Source of the DNA: an uncultured Fluviicola sp.
Lineage (GTDB): Bacteria > Bacteroidota > Bacteroidia > Flavobacteriales > Crocinitomicaceae
Assembly (NCBI RefSeq): GCF_946478805.1
Contig: NZ_CAMLDC010000027.1
Location: forward strand, 1 to 61,784
Reading direction: 5' to 3'
DNA: 61,784 bases
The notes beneath the pieces are model-generated. The model made no database searches. It saw nothing but the letters and a program-made list of their open reading frames with translations, and had not been told where the DNA came from. Positions 9,101 through 17,050 of the stretch are shown here, piece after piece. Position numbers and translations under genes: made by a program. How positions within the stretch are numbered: the stretch's first letter is position 1; each line of letters opens with the position of its first letter.

Positions 9101-11032
9101 TTTTCTAACAATCCCTTGCATGAACAAACCCGTCTTTGATGAACCACTTGCGTTATGGCTTTCATCCAGGATTATGATACTACCTTCTGTAACTTGTTTC
9201 AGAAAGTTTGGTTTTAAAGGTTTCTTATCCGCAGAATTGAATTGCGTATATGTTGCAACAACATAATCATACCCGCTCAAATCTGCTTTTTCGAGAATTC
9301 GGTTTTGGTCAATAGCCAGTGGTGCTTGGTAAATAACCAATCCATCTTCATCCTTAATGTCAGTTTTACTCTCACGATTGTTGACAATAAATGGTTTTAG
9401 GTGCTGTGACCCAATTGCAGACAAGTCCCTGTATATGTCTGAAAACAGGTTGGCTTTTTCAGTAATAAAGATTGGCTTTAACCCTGCGTGTGAAGCGTAT
9501 CTGATTATGGCTGCTGCTGAACGTCCTTTTCCAATTCCGGTTTGATCGCCGATAATGATTCCTTGACCTAAAGCTTCTATGTTATAGATCGCCATTCCAA
9601 CCGCATCAATCTGCTCAGCCGAAAGTGCATTATAAAGTGCTTGCTTGGTTGGATAACCCAAACGGTGACGAACAAAATTATCCATATCCCCTCCAACACT
9701 ATTTGCAATTCGATTAACTGCATCGTGAATTTCAAAATCCATTGAATCCGGAACGTTAATCTGTAATGACTTGCCTTGTGATGAAGGATGATATGGTCCT
9801 TCTAACGTATTTCCATCCATTAGCTTTCTAAGTTGAATGGCTTTTAATCTTAATGAATCCATTGGTTTCAATTCTTTGTGTTCCATAACTCTTTTGAATA
9901 GGTCATCAAATGAGCTTACCATTTGCCTAGCTGAATCGTCAGCTAGTGGTGTATATCCCTCCGGTCGTTGTTTACGACCGGAGATCAATATTAATCGGGT
10001 ATTAAAAGCTGTTCCCTGTCTAGAATAAAGCTTCTTACCGTCAATTAGAATTACATCATCTACATGGTAGTAATGATTCAAATAATTAAAGAAAATGCGG
10101 TCTTTGGGGGAGGCGATCCTTCCTTTGTCATCAAAAGAAGAATGTCCACCTATGATGATCGCTGCCTTTCCATTATTCTTCATTGTATCAAGTGCCAGGA
10201 TAGCCATATAATGATCCATGTCACGGATTTGAAACCCTTCGATCTTTACATTCTTATTTCTCCCCAAACTTCCAAAAGGAGGATTAGTAATTACTGCATC
10301 AAAGCTTTTCGAATAGTCAGCAAAGGGCAAGGATGCATCCTGGGAAGTAACTCGAAAAAAAGGTTGTCTTTCCAGGTTTGATCTACGCACAGAATCAATC
10401 TCATTGACCGTTGTTAACTGTGGAGTTCCGGCAATGGTTAGAAGTCCGTTTCCCGCTGAAGGTTCAAAGACTGTTTTACGTCCATTATCAATTCCACAAT
10501 ACAATCCCATTACATAACCAATAGGCGCAGGTGTCGAATATTGGCGAAGCATTATACTTTGTGAGGTTCGATAAGATTGGTTCGCCTGGCGTTTGTACAG
10601 ATCCACAATCCTATTGTATTTCTCTTTAGGAATTCCATTCCAGTTTGCAATTCTTCTTGCAGTATCTACAACTGCGTACTCCGACAATTCTTTAATCAGG
10701 GTTTTATCCTCAATACCAAATCGACCCGCTGCTTTTTCAACTTGCAAGCGCTTAAACGCTTGCCCTCGTTGAAGTTCACTACTTAGGTATTGAATAAACC
10801 TTGATTCGTTATTAGATTGATCCTCCATATCAAAAGTGATTGTTGATTTTGGACATTCGTTCAATTGCTTTTTGAGTGTTTTGTTTTCCTGTTGCAATTG
10901 CTCGATTTTCTGCTGTTCGGGTTTGTTACCGATTACTTCTCTTAGCACACTGAAGTAGAACCCCAAACTTCCAATGAACCCGATAACGGATAATCTGAAG
11001 TTCCACTTAGCATAAGAATTTTGTCTACTCAT
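6182..11032 (-). CDS. Giant DNA methylase-Strawberry-notch-type helicase fusion
   Basis: About 1616 residues. The N-terminal transmembrane segment and coiled coil (about 15-60) are unusual for a helicase. An N6-adenine methylase domain follows, with FEPSAGNG (about 190) and catalytic NPPF (about 250). Next comes a superfamily 2 helicase of the Strawberry-notch type: GDQTGIGKG Walker A (about 495-503), DESH box (about 623), and NQSGSTGASAH and RGRINRTGQ in the second RecA domain. Phage P1 DarB-like antirestriction proteins have similar methylase-helicase fusions. Likely roles are genome modification during transfer or replication helicase. I chose the ATG at 11032 (MSRQNSY), preceded by AATAATCAA. 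Confidence 0.85.
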   Translation of the reverse strand: MSRQNSYAKWNFRLSVIGFIGSLGFYFSVLREVIGNKPEQQKIEQLQQENKTLKKQLNECPKSTITFDMEDQSNNESRFIQYLSSELQRGQAFKRLQVEKAAGRFGIEDKTLIKELSEYAVVDTARRIANWNGIPKEKYNRIVDLYKRQANQSYRTSQSIMLRQYSTPAPIGYVMGLYCGIDNGRKTVFEPSAGNGLLTIAGTPQLTTVNEIDSVRRSNLERQPFFRVTSQDASLPFADYSKSFDAVITNPPFGSLGRNKNVKIEGFQIRDMDHYMAILALDTMKNNGKAAIIIGGHSSFDDKGRIASPKDRIFFNYLNHYYHVDDVILIDGKKLYSRQGTAFNTRLILISGRKQRPEGYTPLADDSARQMVSSFDDLFKRVMEHKELKPMDSLRLKAIQLRKLMDGNTLEGPYHPSSQGKSLQINVPDSMDFEIHDAVNRIANSVGGDMDNFVRHRLGYPTKQALYNALSAEQIDAVGMAIYNIEALGQGIIIGDQTGIGKGRSAAAIIRYASHAGLKPIFITEKANLFSDIYRDLSAIGSQHLKPFIVNNRESKTDIKDEDGLVIYQAPLAIDQNRILEKADLSGYDYVVATYTQFNSADKKPLKPNFLKQVTEGSIIILDESHNASGSSKTGLFMQGIVRKAKGAVFLSATFAKRPDNMPIYAMKTVISEASMSQEDLVNAITHGGVALQEVLASQLVLEGQMIRRERTYEGVEVNYISLDEYAESHKAIADNITMILRDIISFQNTYVDTRVNELDEIMAEEGAEAGLRKGTESGGVDNMPYFSKVFNVINQMLFSIKAEAVAERAIVRLKEGRKPVIAFSSTMGSFLEQMEDDNGFVVKLGDSINTDFSIVLEKGLEGVLRYTVTLPNGGKEKKVFDIDDLGVDAKKEYGRIREEISLISTGITISPIDVIVERIRAAGYKVAEVTGRKLQVQFNEKRNRGIVEVRKRVNTNDAFRQFNNNEIDVLLINQSGSTGASAHAISTAKVPESEVKQRVMIVVQPELDINTEIQKRGRINRTGQLIKPIYDYLNSAIPAELRLMMMLQKKLKSLDANTSSNQKQSSSILEVPDFLNKYGDGIVYAYLSENYELNEQLGNPLKLGSDESSNEDAALKVSGRVAVLSVKGQESFYEIIKERYETLVGYLKQTGEYDLEVEEMNLKAETKMETAVKIGKGGFSSFGEDSILEKIEANILRKPYKVEELRNMIYQTLDGKSADELKAQLLETYHNHRGAILTAEKEAVANKYTQLIRDVPQERKIKKLKKESPTLVDPAVEQRILELNIERSRKIEEVDRQAEAKRRFVEDLFQFFTVGKELIYQEPSFEGHPIDTMTVFLGFKIDYKLANPYAPSSIRLRFALASSQKYLEIPASVTDKINAIKGASIGIRESSFDELLNDWQQAIGQNLKDRGIRYVVTGNILQAFSSFSGKLVSYTTLDGQTRKGILMPEHWNAEKVLGNRIEVPVGMAILFFKSLPSGSDLITNNGIGFFKESSGKYRVIVPSSLNDGGRIFLNSELLKIVEGNNFEKVGKNMTAKLSSESIEPFVKELDELGITINLDKDQAEKVGLVKPEPKPRVKLETPPSESADEQLRLMKLRAKALKLKLRLLSFNKKAS

Positions 11033-11036
11033 TTGA

Positions 11037-11714
11037 TTATTTTTCTTCACCATCAATTAGAACAAATCCTCCAAAGGCTATAACAATCAATGCCATACCG
11101 ATTGCTAATGTTTTCAGACTCCTTCTTTCTTCCATACGCTCATCTACAAGCGTGTATGTAAAGTGGTTTCCATGAATGGATCGATGTAATTCGCAGAGCT
11201 TCATAAAGAAGTCGAAATCACCTACATTTTTAAACACCTGGCAACCTGCCGAATGTTTGTCAATTGTAAAAGTTGTTCCGATCTTATTTGCTCTGTGAAT
11301 GTTGAATCCATATCCGGTTTCTACTTTTCCATTGTTAAAGTCCAGTACTGCATCGCGGTTATAATCCCGTGTTACACTGACTTTTCCTCCTGTTTGAACT
11401 AAAGCTTTGTACTTTCCCTGGTGTAATCCAATTTGATAGGTATCCACATACTGCCCAGGGTTTAAAATTCCTGTTCCTTGTGGATTCATCGGATTCCGAA
11501 GCCAGTATGTTCCTGGATCAGTGGTACATTTGAACACCATGTAAGCCCAAACTGGTTTTCCTTCTTTGGCAACATTCGTAAATACATGGATCTCATCATC
11601 AAAGGCATTCGGAGTCGTATTCTTAGATCTGAACCCCCAAATATTTAATTTGTAGGGTTCATCATAGATTACATATCCTTTTCTTGAAGCCAGTTTTTTG
11701 ATCTCAGCAATCAT
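11037..11714 (-). CDS. L,D-transpeptidase-like (YkuD-type) cysteine enzyme, membrane anchored
   Basis: A 225-residue protein. The segment GFNIHRAN ... DKHSAGCQVF (about 137-163) resembles the His and Ser-x-Gly-Cys active-site motifs of YkuD-type L,D-transpeptidases, with the Cys as nucleophile. The preceding beta-rich region (QIGLHQGKYKALVQ) fits that fold. A C-terminal transmembrane segment (about 203-221) anchors it. Family enzymes remodel peptide crosslinks in peptidoglycan. Here it could act as a carboxypeptidase-like wall enzyme during particle release or entry. The assignment rests on the motif only. Confidence 0.6.
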   Translation of the reverse strand: MIAEIKKLASRKGYVIYDEPYKLNIWGFRSKNTTPNAFDDEIHVFTNVAKEGKPVWAYMVFKCTTDPGTYWLRNPMNPQGTGILNPGQYVDTYQIGLHQGKYKALVQTGGKVSVTRDYNRDAVLDFNNGKVETGYGFNIHRANKIGTTFTIDKHSAGCQVFKNVGDFDFFMKLCELHRSIHGNHFTYTLVDERMEERRSLKTLAIGMALIVIAFGGFVLIDGEEK

Positions 11715-12649
11715 TACCCTGCATATTTGATTTGGATAGTATTGGTATAAAGAATTCGACCATCAAGGGTCTCGAATTCCGTTATGCCATTCTTTGCTTG
11801 GACAAATGTTCCCAGGATCGTTGATCGTGGTACGGACATTCTGTTTCCCTTCGCATCCCAAACCTGAGTAGGTTGGATTGTCATGAGTTGTTCTGTTCCG
11901 GCAAGTAATCCGGAAAGAGACCATTTTGATCCGTCATACTTCAAACCGATCCGGTAAAACTCATCATTCAGCCTTTTCTTGTACTCGGAAGAACCGAATT
12001 GATCCAGTAAAGCATTAACAACCGTTCGGGAAACATAACCGTCTGAAAAAGACCAGTTCTTTTCTTTCTTGAATTCATCGTTAACATCGTTATACCTGGT
12101 TTTACTCTTGATGAGCTTCAAAGCAGAAACCGCCTGAAATATGTCATCTTTCTCAATGGAATCGTGCAACTTCTTTGCAATAGTTTTCGATGAAACAAAG
12201 GTGGCGGACTTGTGTTTCGATGGTTTCTTACTTTCTGATTTCGCAGAAGTTCCTGCAACAAATTTTGCGTAAGCCTGGCTATCGAATGAAGTAGGCAAGT
12301 TGAACTTTTTAAGTGCCGTTTCTGTTTGCCCTTGCCAATCTCCATCAACATCAACTCCGGCTTTGTATCGCTTATTCAAAACAGTTTGAATATCACGAAC
12401 AAGTGTTCCCTTGCTTCCATATTTTAAAGGGAATTGGTTATAGACTATTGGTTTTTTGGTCGGTGATGAAGATGCAGCAGAACCGGATGAAGTTGAAGAA
12501 GTTGTTTCCTCGCTTACCTGATCTTTAAGATCATCCATTGCTTTTTCATCTTTCTTTTCTTGAAGGTGCTTGAATAAAAAGAAGCCCCCTGTTGCTACCG
12601 CAACGGCTCCAAGCCCCCACAGTAGATACTTTTTTGTTTTTGATTCCAT
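11714..12649 (-). CDS. Membrane-anchored peptidoglycan-binding-domain protein
   Basis: About 311 residues from the ATG at 12649 (MESKTKKYLLWG). An N-terminal transmembrane helix (about 8-27) is followed by a Ser/Thr-rich linker and a PG_binding_1-like domain (LKYGSKGTLVRDIQTVLNKR ... VDVDGDWQGQTETALKKF, about 75-120). Next are a helical segment (IEKDDIFQAVSALKLIKSKTRYNDVNDEF, about 165-195), loosely like the annexin-type repeats of the next gene upstream, and a C-terminal beta domain. It probably tethers a membrane to the cell wall. Its exact job is unknown. Confidence 0.65.
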   Translation of the reverse strand: MESKTKKYLLWGLGAVAVATGGFFLFKHLQEKKDEKAMDDLKDQVSEETTSSTSSGSAASSSPTKKPIVYNQFPLKYGSKGTLVRDIQTVLNKRYKAGVDVDGDWQGQTETALKKFNLPTSFDSQAYAKFVAGTSAKSESKKPSKHKSATFVSSKTIAKKLHDSIEKDDIFQAVSALKLIKSKTRYNDVNDEFKKEKNWSFSDGYVSRTVVNALLDQFGSSEYKKRLNDEFYRIGLKYDGSKWSLSGLLAGTEQLMTIQPTQVWDAKGNRMSVPRSTILGTFVQAKNGITEFETLDGRILYTNTIQIKYAG

Positions 12650-12657
12650 GTTGATTT

Positions 12658-13419
12658 TTATTTTGGTGGTTTTTTCTTCAGTGCAGCCTGCCAATTCCAA
12701 GACCAGTCAAGGTCTCCTTCCAGATCAGAATAAAGGCTGACTCCATAAAGTTTTCGATACACTCTTGCTGTATCGTAGAATGCTTTACGCGAAGGGAATT
12801 CCATGAAAACGGTTTTAATTGCGTCATCATCTGTTCCTGGCATGAAGCCGATCCAGGTATAGTTGACCGCTGCGTGAATCCGCTTTGCCCAACCTGTTGG
12901 ATCGTAGATTTTCGTTCCTGCGCTACCTTTGGCTTTTAGAGGTTTACTATTCTTGATTGCCATCATTTCCTGGTATTCCTCTTTGGTTAAATCATCTGTC
13001 AGAGCTACTATCATATTTGCTCCCTTGTACATCCGTTGGTATGATTTCACAACCAAATCGAAATCTTCCTTGGAAGGAATCTCACGGATGGTCCGCCGGA
13101 TCAAAGGAACGTCTGTTCCCCACCAACCATCATTGTCAATACCTTGCTTGATTAACTTTGCCCAGGTGGCATGACGATCGTTCCCAAATGATTTAGTTTG
13201 CTCTATTTTTGCCCGTTTTTCCCTGGCAACCTTCTTAGCATAGAGATATGCCAGGTAAAGAACTAAGGACATACCGGAAACAGCCGCAAAGGTGGCTACT
13301 ACTCCTTTTACTCCACTTGGAAGGGAACTCCACCAACCTTGCTTATCTGTTTGGACAACAATTTTGGTGGCATCCTCTCCCCGCGAAGGCCGTCTTTGAA
13401 TCTGACCTTCATTTTTCAT
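12658..13419 (-). CDS. Membrane protein with two annexin-repeat-like segments
   Basis: A 253-residue protein. A basic N-terminus, a transmembrane segment (about 36-62), then two repeats of about 70 residues. Repeat 1 contains NDGWWGTDVPLIRRTIREIPS and SYQRMYKG. Repeat 2 contains MPGTDDDAIKTVFMEFPSRK and YRKLYGVSLYSDLEGDLDW. The order G-TD--I---, then Y-x-YG-x-L--DL-GDL is the annexin repeat pattern. In eukaryotes such repeats bind phospholipid through Ca2+; bacterial annexin-like proteins are known but rare. A membrane-binding role would fit a lipid-containing particle. The family call is from pattern resemblance only. Confidence 0.55.
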   Translation of the reverse strand: MKNEGQIQRRPSRGEDATKIVVQTDKQGWWSSLPSGVKGVVATFAAVSGMSLVLYLAYLYAKKVAREKRAKIEQTKSFGNDRHATWAKLIKQGIDNDGWWGTDVPLIRRTIREIPSKEDFDLVVKSYQRMYKGANMIVALTDDLTKEEYQEMMAIKNSKPLKAKGSAGTKIYDPTGWAKRIHAAVNYTWIGFMPGTDDDAIKTVFMEFPSRKAFYDTARVYRKLYGVSLYSDLEGDLDWSWNWQAALKKKPPK

Positions 13420-13447
13420 GGATTTGGTGGCTTAATGTTCCTTTGGG

Positions 13448-13630
13448 TTATTTAACCCCAAGGAACTGTTTTGCAAGAGCAACTTTCGCTGGATCGGTTT
13501 TGACCAGGTGCGCTAATGCTTGAATGGTCTCTGCCGTTAGGTGACTAGCTAATGTTGCGAGTCCCTGTGCTTTTTCGGATGCTTCTTTCTGTGTACCCGA
13601 AATCGTAATTTTAAATGTGTGCTTATCCAT
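13448..13630 (-). CDS. Small protein, unknown function
   Basis: A 60-residue protein from the ATG at 13630 (MDKHTFKITISG). A short beta-strand start is followed by Ala/Leu-rich helices (KEASEKAQGLATLASHLTAETIQALAHLVK). It overlaps the end of the upstream gene by 8 bp, so it is probably translationally coupled. No family recognised. Confidence 0.6.
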   Translation of the reverse strand: MDKHTFKITISGTQKEASEKAQGLATLASHLTAETIQALAHLVKTDPAKVALAKQFLGVK

Positions 13631-14375
13631 CTTGTTCTGAATTTTGTTGGATAATGTCGAGGAACTCACTCCGCATTTCAGGATGCTTGGCAAAGATTTT
13701 CCAGATCTTTAATGCATTCATGAGTTTTTCCTCTCCTAACTGTTCTTTGAGATCATGATAGAACTCATCTGTTTCTGATAGTTCCTGGACTATCTCTACG
13801 TCCGAAGTTTGTGGTAAACCTTGAACCGTACCCGCTACCGGATTCTTTCCCTGGAATGTTCCGTACAATTGCATTCCCTGGGTTAACAAATCTTTTACAT
13901 CGACTTGCTTTTCTTCCAGTAATTGTTCGGCTTCTCTCAATCTGCGTTTTGTCTTTTTATACTTTCTTCGCAGTTGAGTAAGTTCACTCTCCATGCTTTG
14001 TTTTTCCAAAGCTTCTGCAATCAGATCATTCACATTTTCTTTTCCTCCTTTAAAGCCGTTTAACCCGTTGGTTGGTTGCTCTTTTAGATGAAATACGTAA
14101 CGGTTCGCATTGGGTGAATCCCCGAAATACATTCGAACTTCAACGCTGTTTGTATGAGGCTCTACGTAATCCAGGTAATCATCGAACAAAGCCGGGTCGT
14201 AAGAATTGTGAACTATCATTTCTCCATCAACCAGGATCGAATATCTTTTCTTTCGTAGTTGACTTTGCAGCTTTTCCAATAACCGTTTAAGTGCGTTTAA
14301 CCGATCTTCACTATATGGTTCGTGGAATACTTTCCCTCCATTTCTGAAGGCTTTTCCTTTCTCGTAATCTTCCAT
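13623..14375 (-). CDS. Coiled-coil protein of unknown function
   Basis: A 250-residue protein. The N-terminal alpha/beta part (1-100) includes YSILVDGEMIVHNSYDPALF. A linker with TNGLNGFKGGKEN (about 103-115) follows, then a strong coiled coil (about 118-155, LTQLRRKYKKTKRRLREAEQ) and a helical C-terminus. The NGLNG motif recurs in two other proteins of this operon, next to the transglutaminase-fold protein. I do not recognise a family. Scaffold or assembly protein is possible. Confidence 0.6.
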   Translation of the reverse strand: MEDYEKGKAFRNGGKVFHEPYSEDRLNALKRLLEKLQSQLRKKRYSILVDGEMIVHNSYDPALFDDYLDYVEPHTNSVEVRMYFGDSPNANRYVFHLKEQPTNGLNGFKGGKENVNDLIAEALEKQSMESELTQLRRKYKKTKRRLREAEQLLEEKQVDVKDLLTQGMQLYGTFQGKNPVAGTVQGLPQTSDVEIVQELSETDEFYHDLKEQLGEEKLMNALKIWKIFAKHPEMRSEFLDIIQQNSEQDG

Positions 14376-14377
14376 GA

Positions 14378-14698
14378 TTAGATGTTTTTAGGAATTACTT
14401 GTAGGAACTTCACGTGAACAACTGCCTTGGTATCAAGATTCGCAACCGTGAAATTTCCGGTGTGTACATACTGTGCTTCATTCAAAGAGATCGTTGTGTC
14501 ATACACCCCTGATCTTGAATACACTCTTACCAGGGAAACAGGACTAAGCAAAAGGAATAGATCACTTTTTGCAGATACCGGACGTGTCTCACCGATTCCA
14601 AGAATCAGATGTCTGAAGCGCAATAGGTAATCATCACATCCGATACCCCTTTCACGCATCATCTTCTCTGCAATCTCAATGGCTAATCCCTCAGTCAT
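14378..14698 (-). CDS. Hypothetical protein beside capsid-like genes
   Basis: A 106-residue protein with a helical N-terminus (GLAIEIAEKMMRERG) and a beta-rich remainder (DLFLLLSPVSLVRVYSRSGVYDTTISLN). Its start overlaps the end of the upstream gene by 4 bp. It is beta-rich like the two upstream genes, so a virion or structural role is guessed from context. No family recognised. Confidence 0.55.
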   Translation of the reverse strand: MTEGLAIEIAEKMMRERGIGCDDYLLRFRHLILGIGETRPVSAKSDLFLLLSPVSLVRVYSRSGVYDTTISLNEAQYVHTGNFTVANLDTKAVVHVKFLQVIPKNI

Positions 14699-15111
14699 AA
14701 CTCAATTTTTAAATAGATAAATAATGAGTAAGCACCATCTACCGTCCTTTGATCTGAGTAGAATCCCTCGACAATTGTTTCGGTGATTGGACGGTTCAAT
14801 GTGCTGAATTCAATCTTTGATCCCGATACCCAAAGTGAACCGTTATCGTATCCTGGTTGAGTGATTGAAGGCAGAATACTGATACCATAGTCCGATTGTT
14901 TAGCTGACAAAATCTCGGTGTAAAAGGTTTCACCCATGGATGGCGTTGCAAGCCAGAGCGTTCCGATGTCCCGACTTCTGAATGCTTTCGTTGCGGTGAT
15001 TGTTGTGCAGACACCTACAATCCGCTTACTATCTCGTGGCAATCGAATCTGAAACAAAAGCTGTTGATTCGCGCTAGTAATCTGAAATTTTTTGACAATC
15101 AACCGTTCCAT
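14695..15111 (-). CDS. Beta-rich protein, capsid-like candidate 1
   Basis: A 138-residue protein that looks all-beta. The N-terminal strands FQITSANQQLLFQIRLPRDS and RIVGVCTTIT align by eye with the start of the next gene upstream (FDILVTTENQTFKAEFELD and KVLLGISITS), so the two are probable paralogues. Both end with strands suited to a jelly-roll-like sandwich. No signal peptide or membrane segment. It may be a minor capsid or vertex protein; this is inference from fold character and neighbours. Confidence 0.5.
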   Translation of the reverse strand: MERLIVKKFQITSANQQLLFQIRLPRDSKRIVGVCTTITATKAFRSRDIGTLWLATPSMGETFYTEILSAKQSDYGISILPSITQPGYDNGSLWVSGSKIEFSTLNRPITETIVEGFYSDQRTVDGAYSLFIYLKIEL

Positions 15112-15115
15112 AACA

Positions 15116-15511
15116 CTATTGATTAGTTGAACTACTTACCGAATAGGTGTATATGGTCACACGATATGGTTCAAATGTTGTTAGAGAATTTGGGGTGTCT
15201 TTGTATGAAACATCCAATGTGGCATTTCCAGTTGGCAGTTCCCCAAGTGTAACCATTCGTTGATCCGGTGCAACATTCAGTCCAGCCATTAGCAACTTCG
15301 CTTCAAATCCTTCAGGAAAGAGTTCTTTGTCGCTCAGTTGCATTCGATGGCTGCCACGATGATAAAGCAGATCTTCCCGATTCGAGGTAATAGAAATACC
15401 TAGTAAAACCTTAGCATTCTTGTCTAACTCAAACTCAGCCTTGAAGGTTTGGTTTTCGGTTGTTACCAGGATATCGAACCGTTCTTTGATTATTTGCTGC
15501 TTAAAACTCAT
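15116..15511 (-). CDS. Beta-rich protein, capsid-like candidate 2
   Basis: A 131-residue, all-beta-looking protein. Its start (ERFDILVTTENQTFKAEFEL) aligns with that of the 14695-15111 gene. It contains YHRGSHRMQLSDKELFPEGF and ends VTIYTYSVSSS. The leader CCACCAAAAATCAAAGTA precedes the ATG. It lies between the larger capsid-like gene (15591-16301) and its paralogue, like minor capsid genes in compact viral operons. No database family recognised. Confidence 0.5.
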   Translation of the reverse strand: MSFKQQIIKERFDILVTTENQTFKAEFELDKNAKVLLGISITSNREDLLYHRGSHRMQLSDKELFPEGFEAKLLMAGLNVAPDQRMVTLGELPTGNATLDVSYKDTPNSLTTFEPYRVTIYTYSVSSSTNQ

Positions 15512-15590
15512 TACTTTGATTTTTGGTGGTTGTAATTGATTGTGAATGGAGTAAATAGGCGGGTAGTTTTAATACCCGCCATTCTACTTA

Positions 15591-16301
15591 TCACGGTGTT
15601 GTTCCTGTTCCGTCCAAGCCAACGTAAAGCCATTGGTTTGCCGGAATGTTCACTTGTGTCCCAAGCTCAATTGTAAACTCAATCAGCTCTTCGTCACGGA
15701 TCAATCGCGGGTTATCCAACTTGTAATAACCTAACGGAACCGTCATGTCATTATCTGTTGCAAAGCGACGAATCGCCTGATTCTCCGGGATGATCTGTTT
15801 GCGGTTCGCTTTCAATGAAAACTCTCCGTTACAAATAGATGCAAACTTGTTTACGCTCTCAAAACGAATTGCTTTATGACCTTCCGGATTCGTTGGTTCA
15901 GGGTTCGTGCCTGTTAACAGGAAGATCCCACTGACAACGAATACCATGTTCTTTGGTAGCTTCGCATTCGAAATGTTTCGAACTCCCACTTCCTTGTCGT
16001 CCTGCGGTTCAAACATTTTAATCGTTTTGGAGTTGATTGGCTTCATCGAATAAATCGTATAATCCGCCAGGCGAACACCTCCTTTTTTCAACTCAGCTTG
16101 CACATGGGCTGGAACTTGTGAAAAGAACTTCTCCATGTCTTTCCGCGACCCTCTGGACGCTTGAACTTGACCTTGTTGTGAAACCTTCTGTATGATCTTT
16201 GCGCGTTGAATTGGGTTTGCGCTTTGATACATCCGGTTAATTGCGTCCAACCCGAACAGTTCTCCTGCGCTGTTGAACTCTGAATTAATGAAATCGTTCA
16301 T
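15591..16301 (-). CDS. Candidate major capsid protein (jelly-roll-like)
   Basis: A 236-residue protein. The N-terminus is helical (1-75), with SQVPAHVQAELKKGGVRLAD. A long beta-rich part follows, including ADYTIYSMKPINSKTIKMF, MVFVVSGIFLLTG, GEFSLKANRKQIIPEN, GYYKLDNPRLIRDEELIEF and a final strand LYVGLDGTG. The pattern of well-spaced strands with exposed loops, no signal peptide and high predicted abundance position fits a jelly-roll capsid protein of a tailless phage (PM2/FLiP-like groups are comparators). It is short for a double jelly roll. Structure prediction is the deciding test. A non-viral enzyme is less likely, as no active-site motif is visible. Confidence 0.45.
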   Translation of the reverse strand: MNDFINSEFNSAGELFGLDAINRMYQSANPIQRAKIIQKVSQQGQVQASRGSRKDMEKFFSQVPAHVQAELKKGGVRLADYTIYSMKPINSKTIKMFEPQDDKEVGVRNISNAKLPKNMVFVVSGIFLLTGTNPEPTNPEGHKAIRFESVNKFASICNGEFSLKANRKQIIPENQAIRRFATDNDMTVPLGYYKLDNPRLIRDEELIEFTIELGTQVNIPANQWLYVGLDGTGTTP

Positions 16302-16363
16302 TTGATTTTGATTTAGTTACCTGCCTGAATAAATCCAGGCAGGTGGTTGTTGATTTATTTGCC

Positions 16364-17032
16364 TTACATTTGATTTAGATCCGGCATGTCGTCGATAATG
16401 GCAAAATTGATAGTCTCATCGTCATCATCGTCATCATCGAAAGGTGCTGCACTTACGGAATAATCCGGTAATGCGTTCCGATCATAATTCTGATTGATTT
16501 CGAATTCGTTTGCCTGTTGGTGGTTGTAGTCCTCAAAGAAATCAAGTGCTGATAAATCAAGCGCACCTACCGATTCGTCATCTTCCTCTGCTGATCGCGC
16601 TGCTGTCGTACCGCTCGACTTTTTCTTGAAGATTTTGTCCAGATAGAATGCGGACATTAACTCATCTTTGTACTTGCCGATTCGTTCTTTCACGCCTTCC
16701 GTGCCGGATAGACCTTGAACGCTTTTATTGGCAGTATCACTTTCTTGAAGGAACTTTGCAATTCCGTAGGTCAACATACTCGCACCGATTGTTTTGTACA
16801 GTCCGGTTTTGTCTCCCATGAAATTACCAGTTACCAAAACCCCTAAACCGAATAGAGCTGAGTTTTTACCGATGGCTGCTCCAAGCAGTCCCCCTGCTAA
16901 AGCTCCACCAACATCCATCCCTGATCGAATCAGTTTGGTTGAGGTTCTGTTGTCATTTCCGTCTGCCAGGCGTTTAAAGAATGGCATTTTTGATCCCGTT
17001 GATCTTGACGGACTTTTTCTGCGTTTTGGCAT
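16364..17032 (-). CDS. Membrane protein with basic head and acidic tail
   Basis: A 222-residue protein. The N-terminus is basic (MPKRRKSPSRSTGSK). Glycine-rich hydrophobic segments at about 38-95 (GGALAGGLLGAAIG, LFGLGVLVTGNF, TIGASMLTYGIA) could be two or three membrane helices. A segment VQGLSGTEGVKER follows, then a very acidic C-terminus with DDDDDDDE. Small glycine-rich membrane proteins of this kind are typical of internal-membrane phages, but also of holins. No family recognised. Confidence 0.55.
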   Translation of the reverse strand: MPKRRKSPSRSTGSKMPFFKRLADGNDNRTSTKLIRSGMDVGGALAGGLLGAAIGKNSALFGLGVLVTGNFMGDKTGLYKTIGASMLTYGIAKFLQESDTANKSVQGLSGTEGVKERIGKYKDELMSAFYLDKIFKKKSSGTTAARSAEEDDESVGALDLSALDFFEDYNHQQANEFEINQNYDRNALPDYSVSAAPFDDDDDDDETINFAIIDDMPDLNQM

Positions 17033-17050
17033 TTTGCTTCTGTTTGATTG

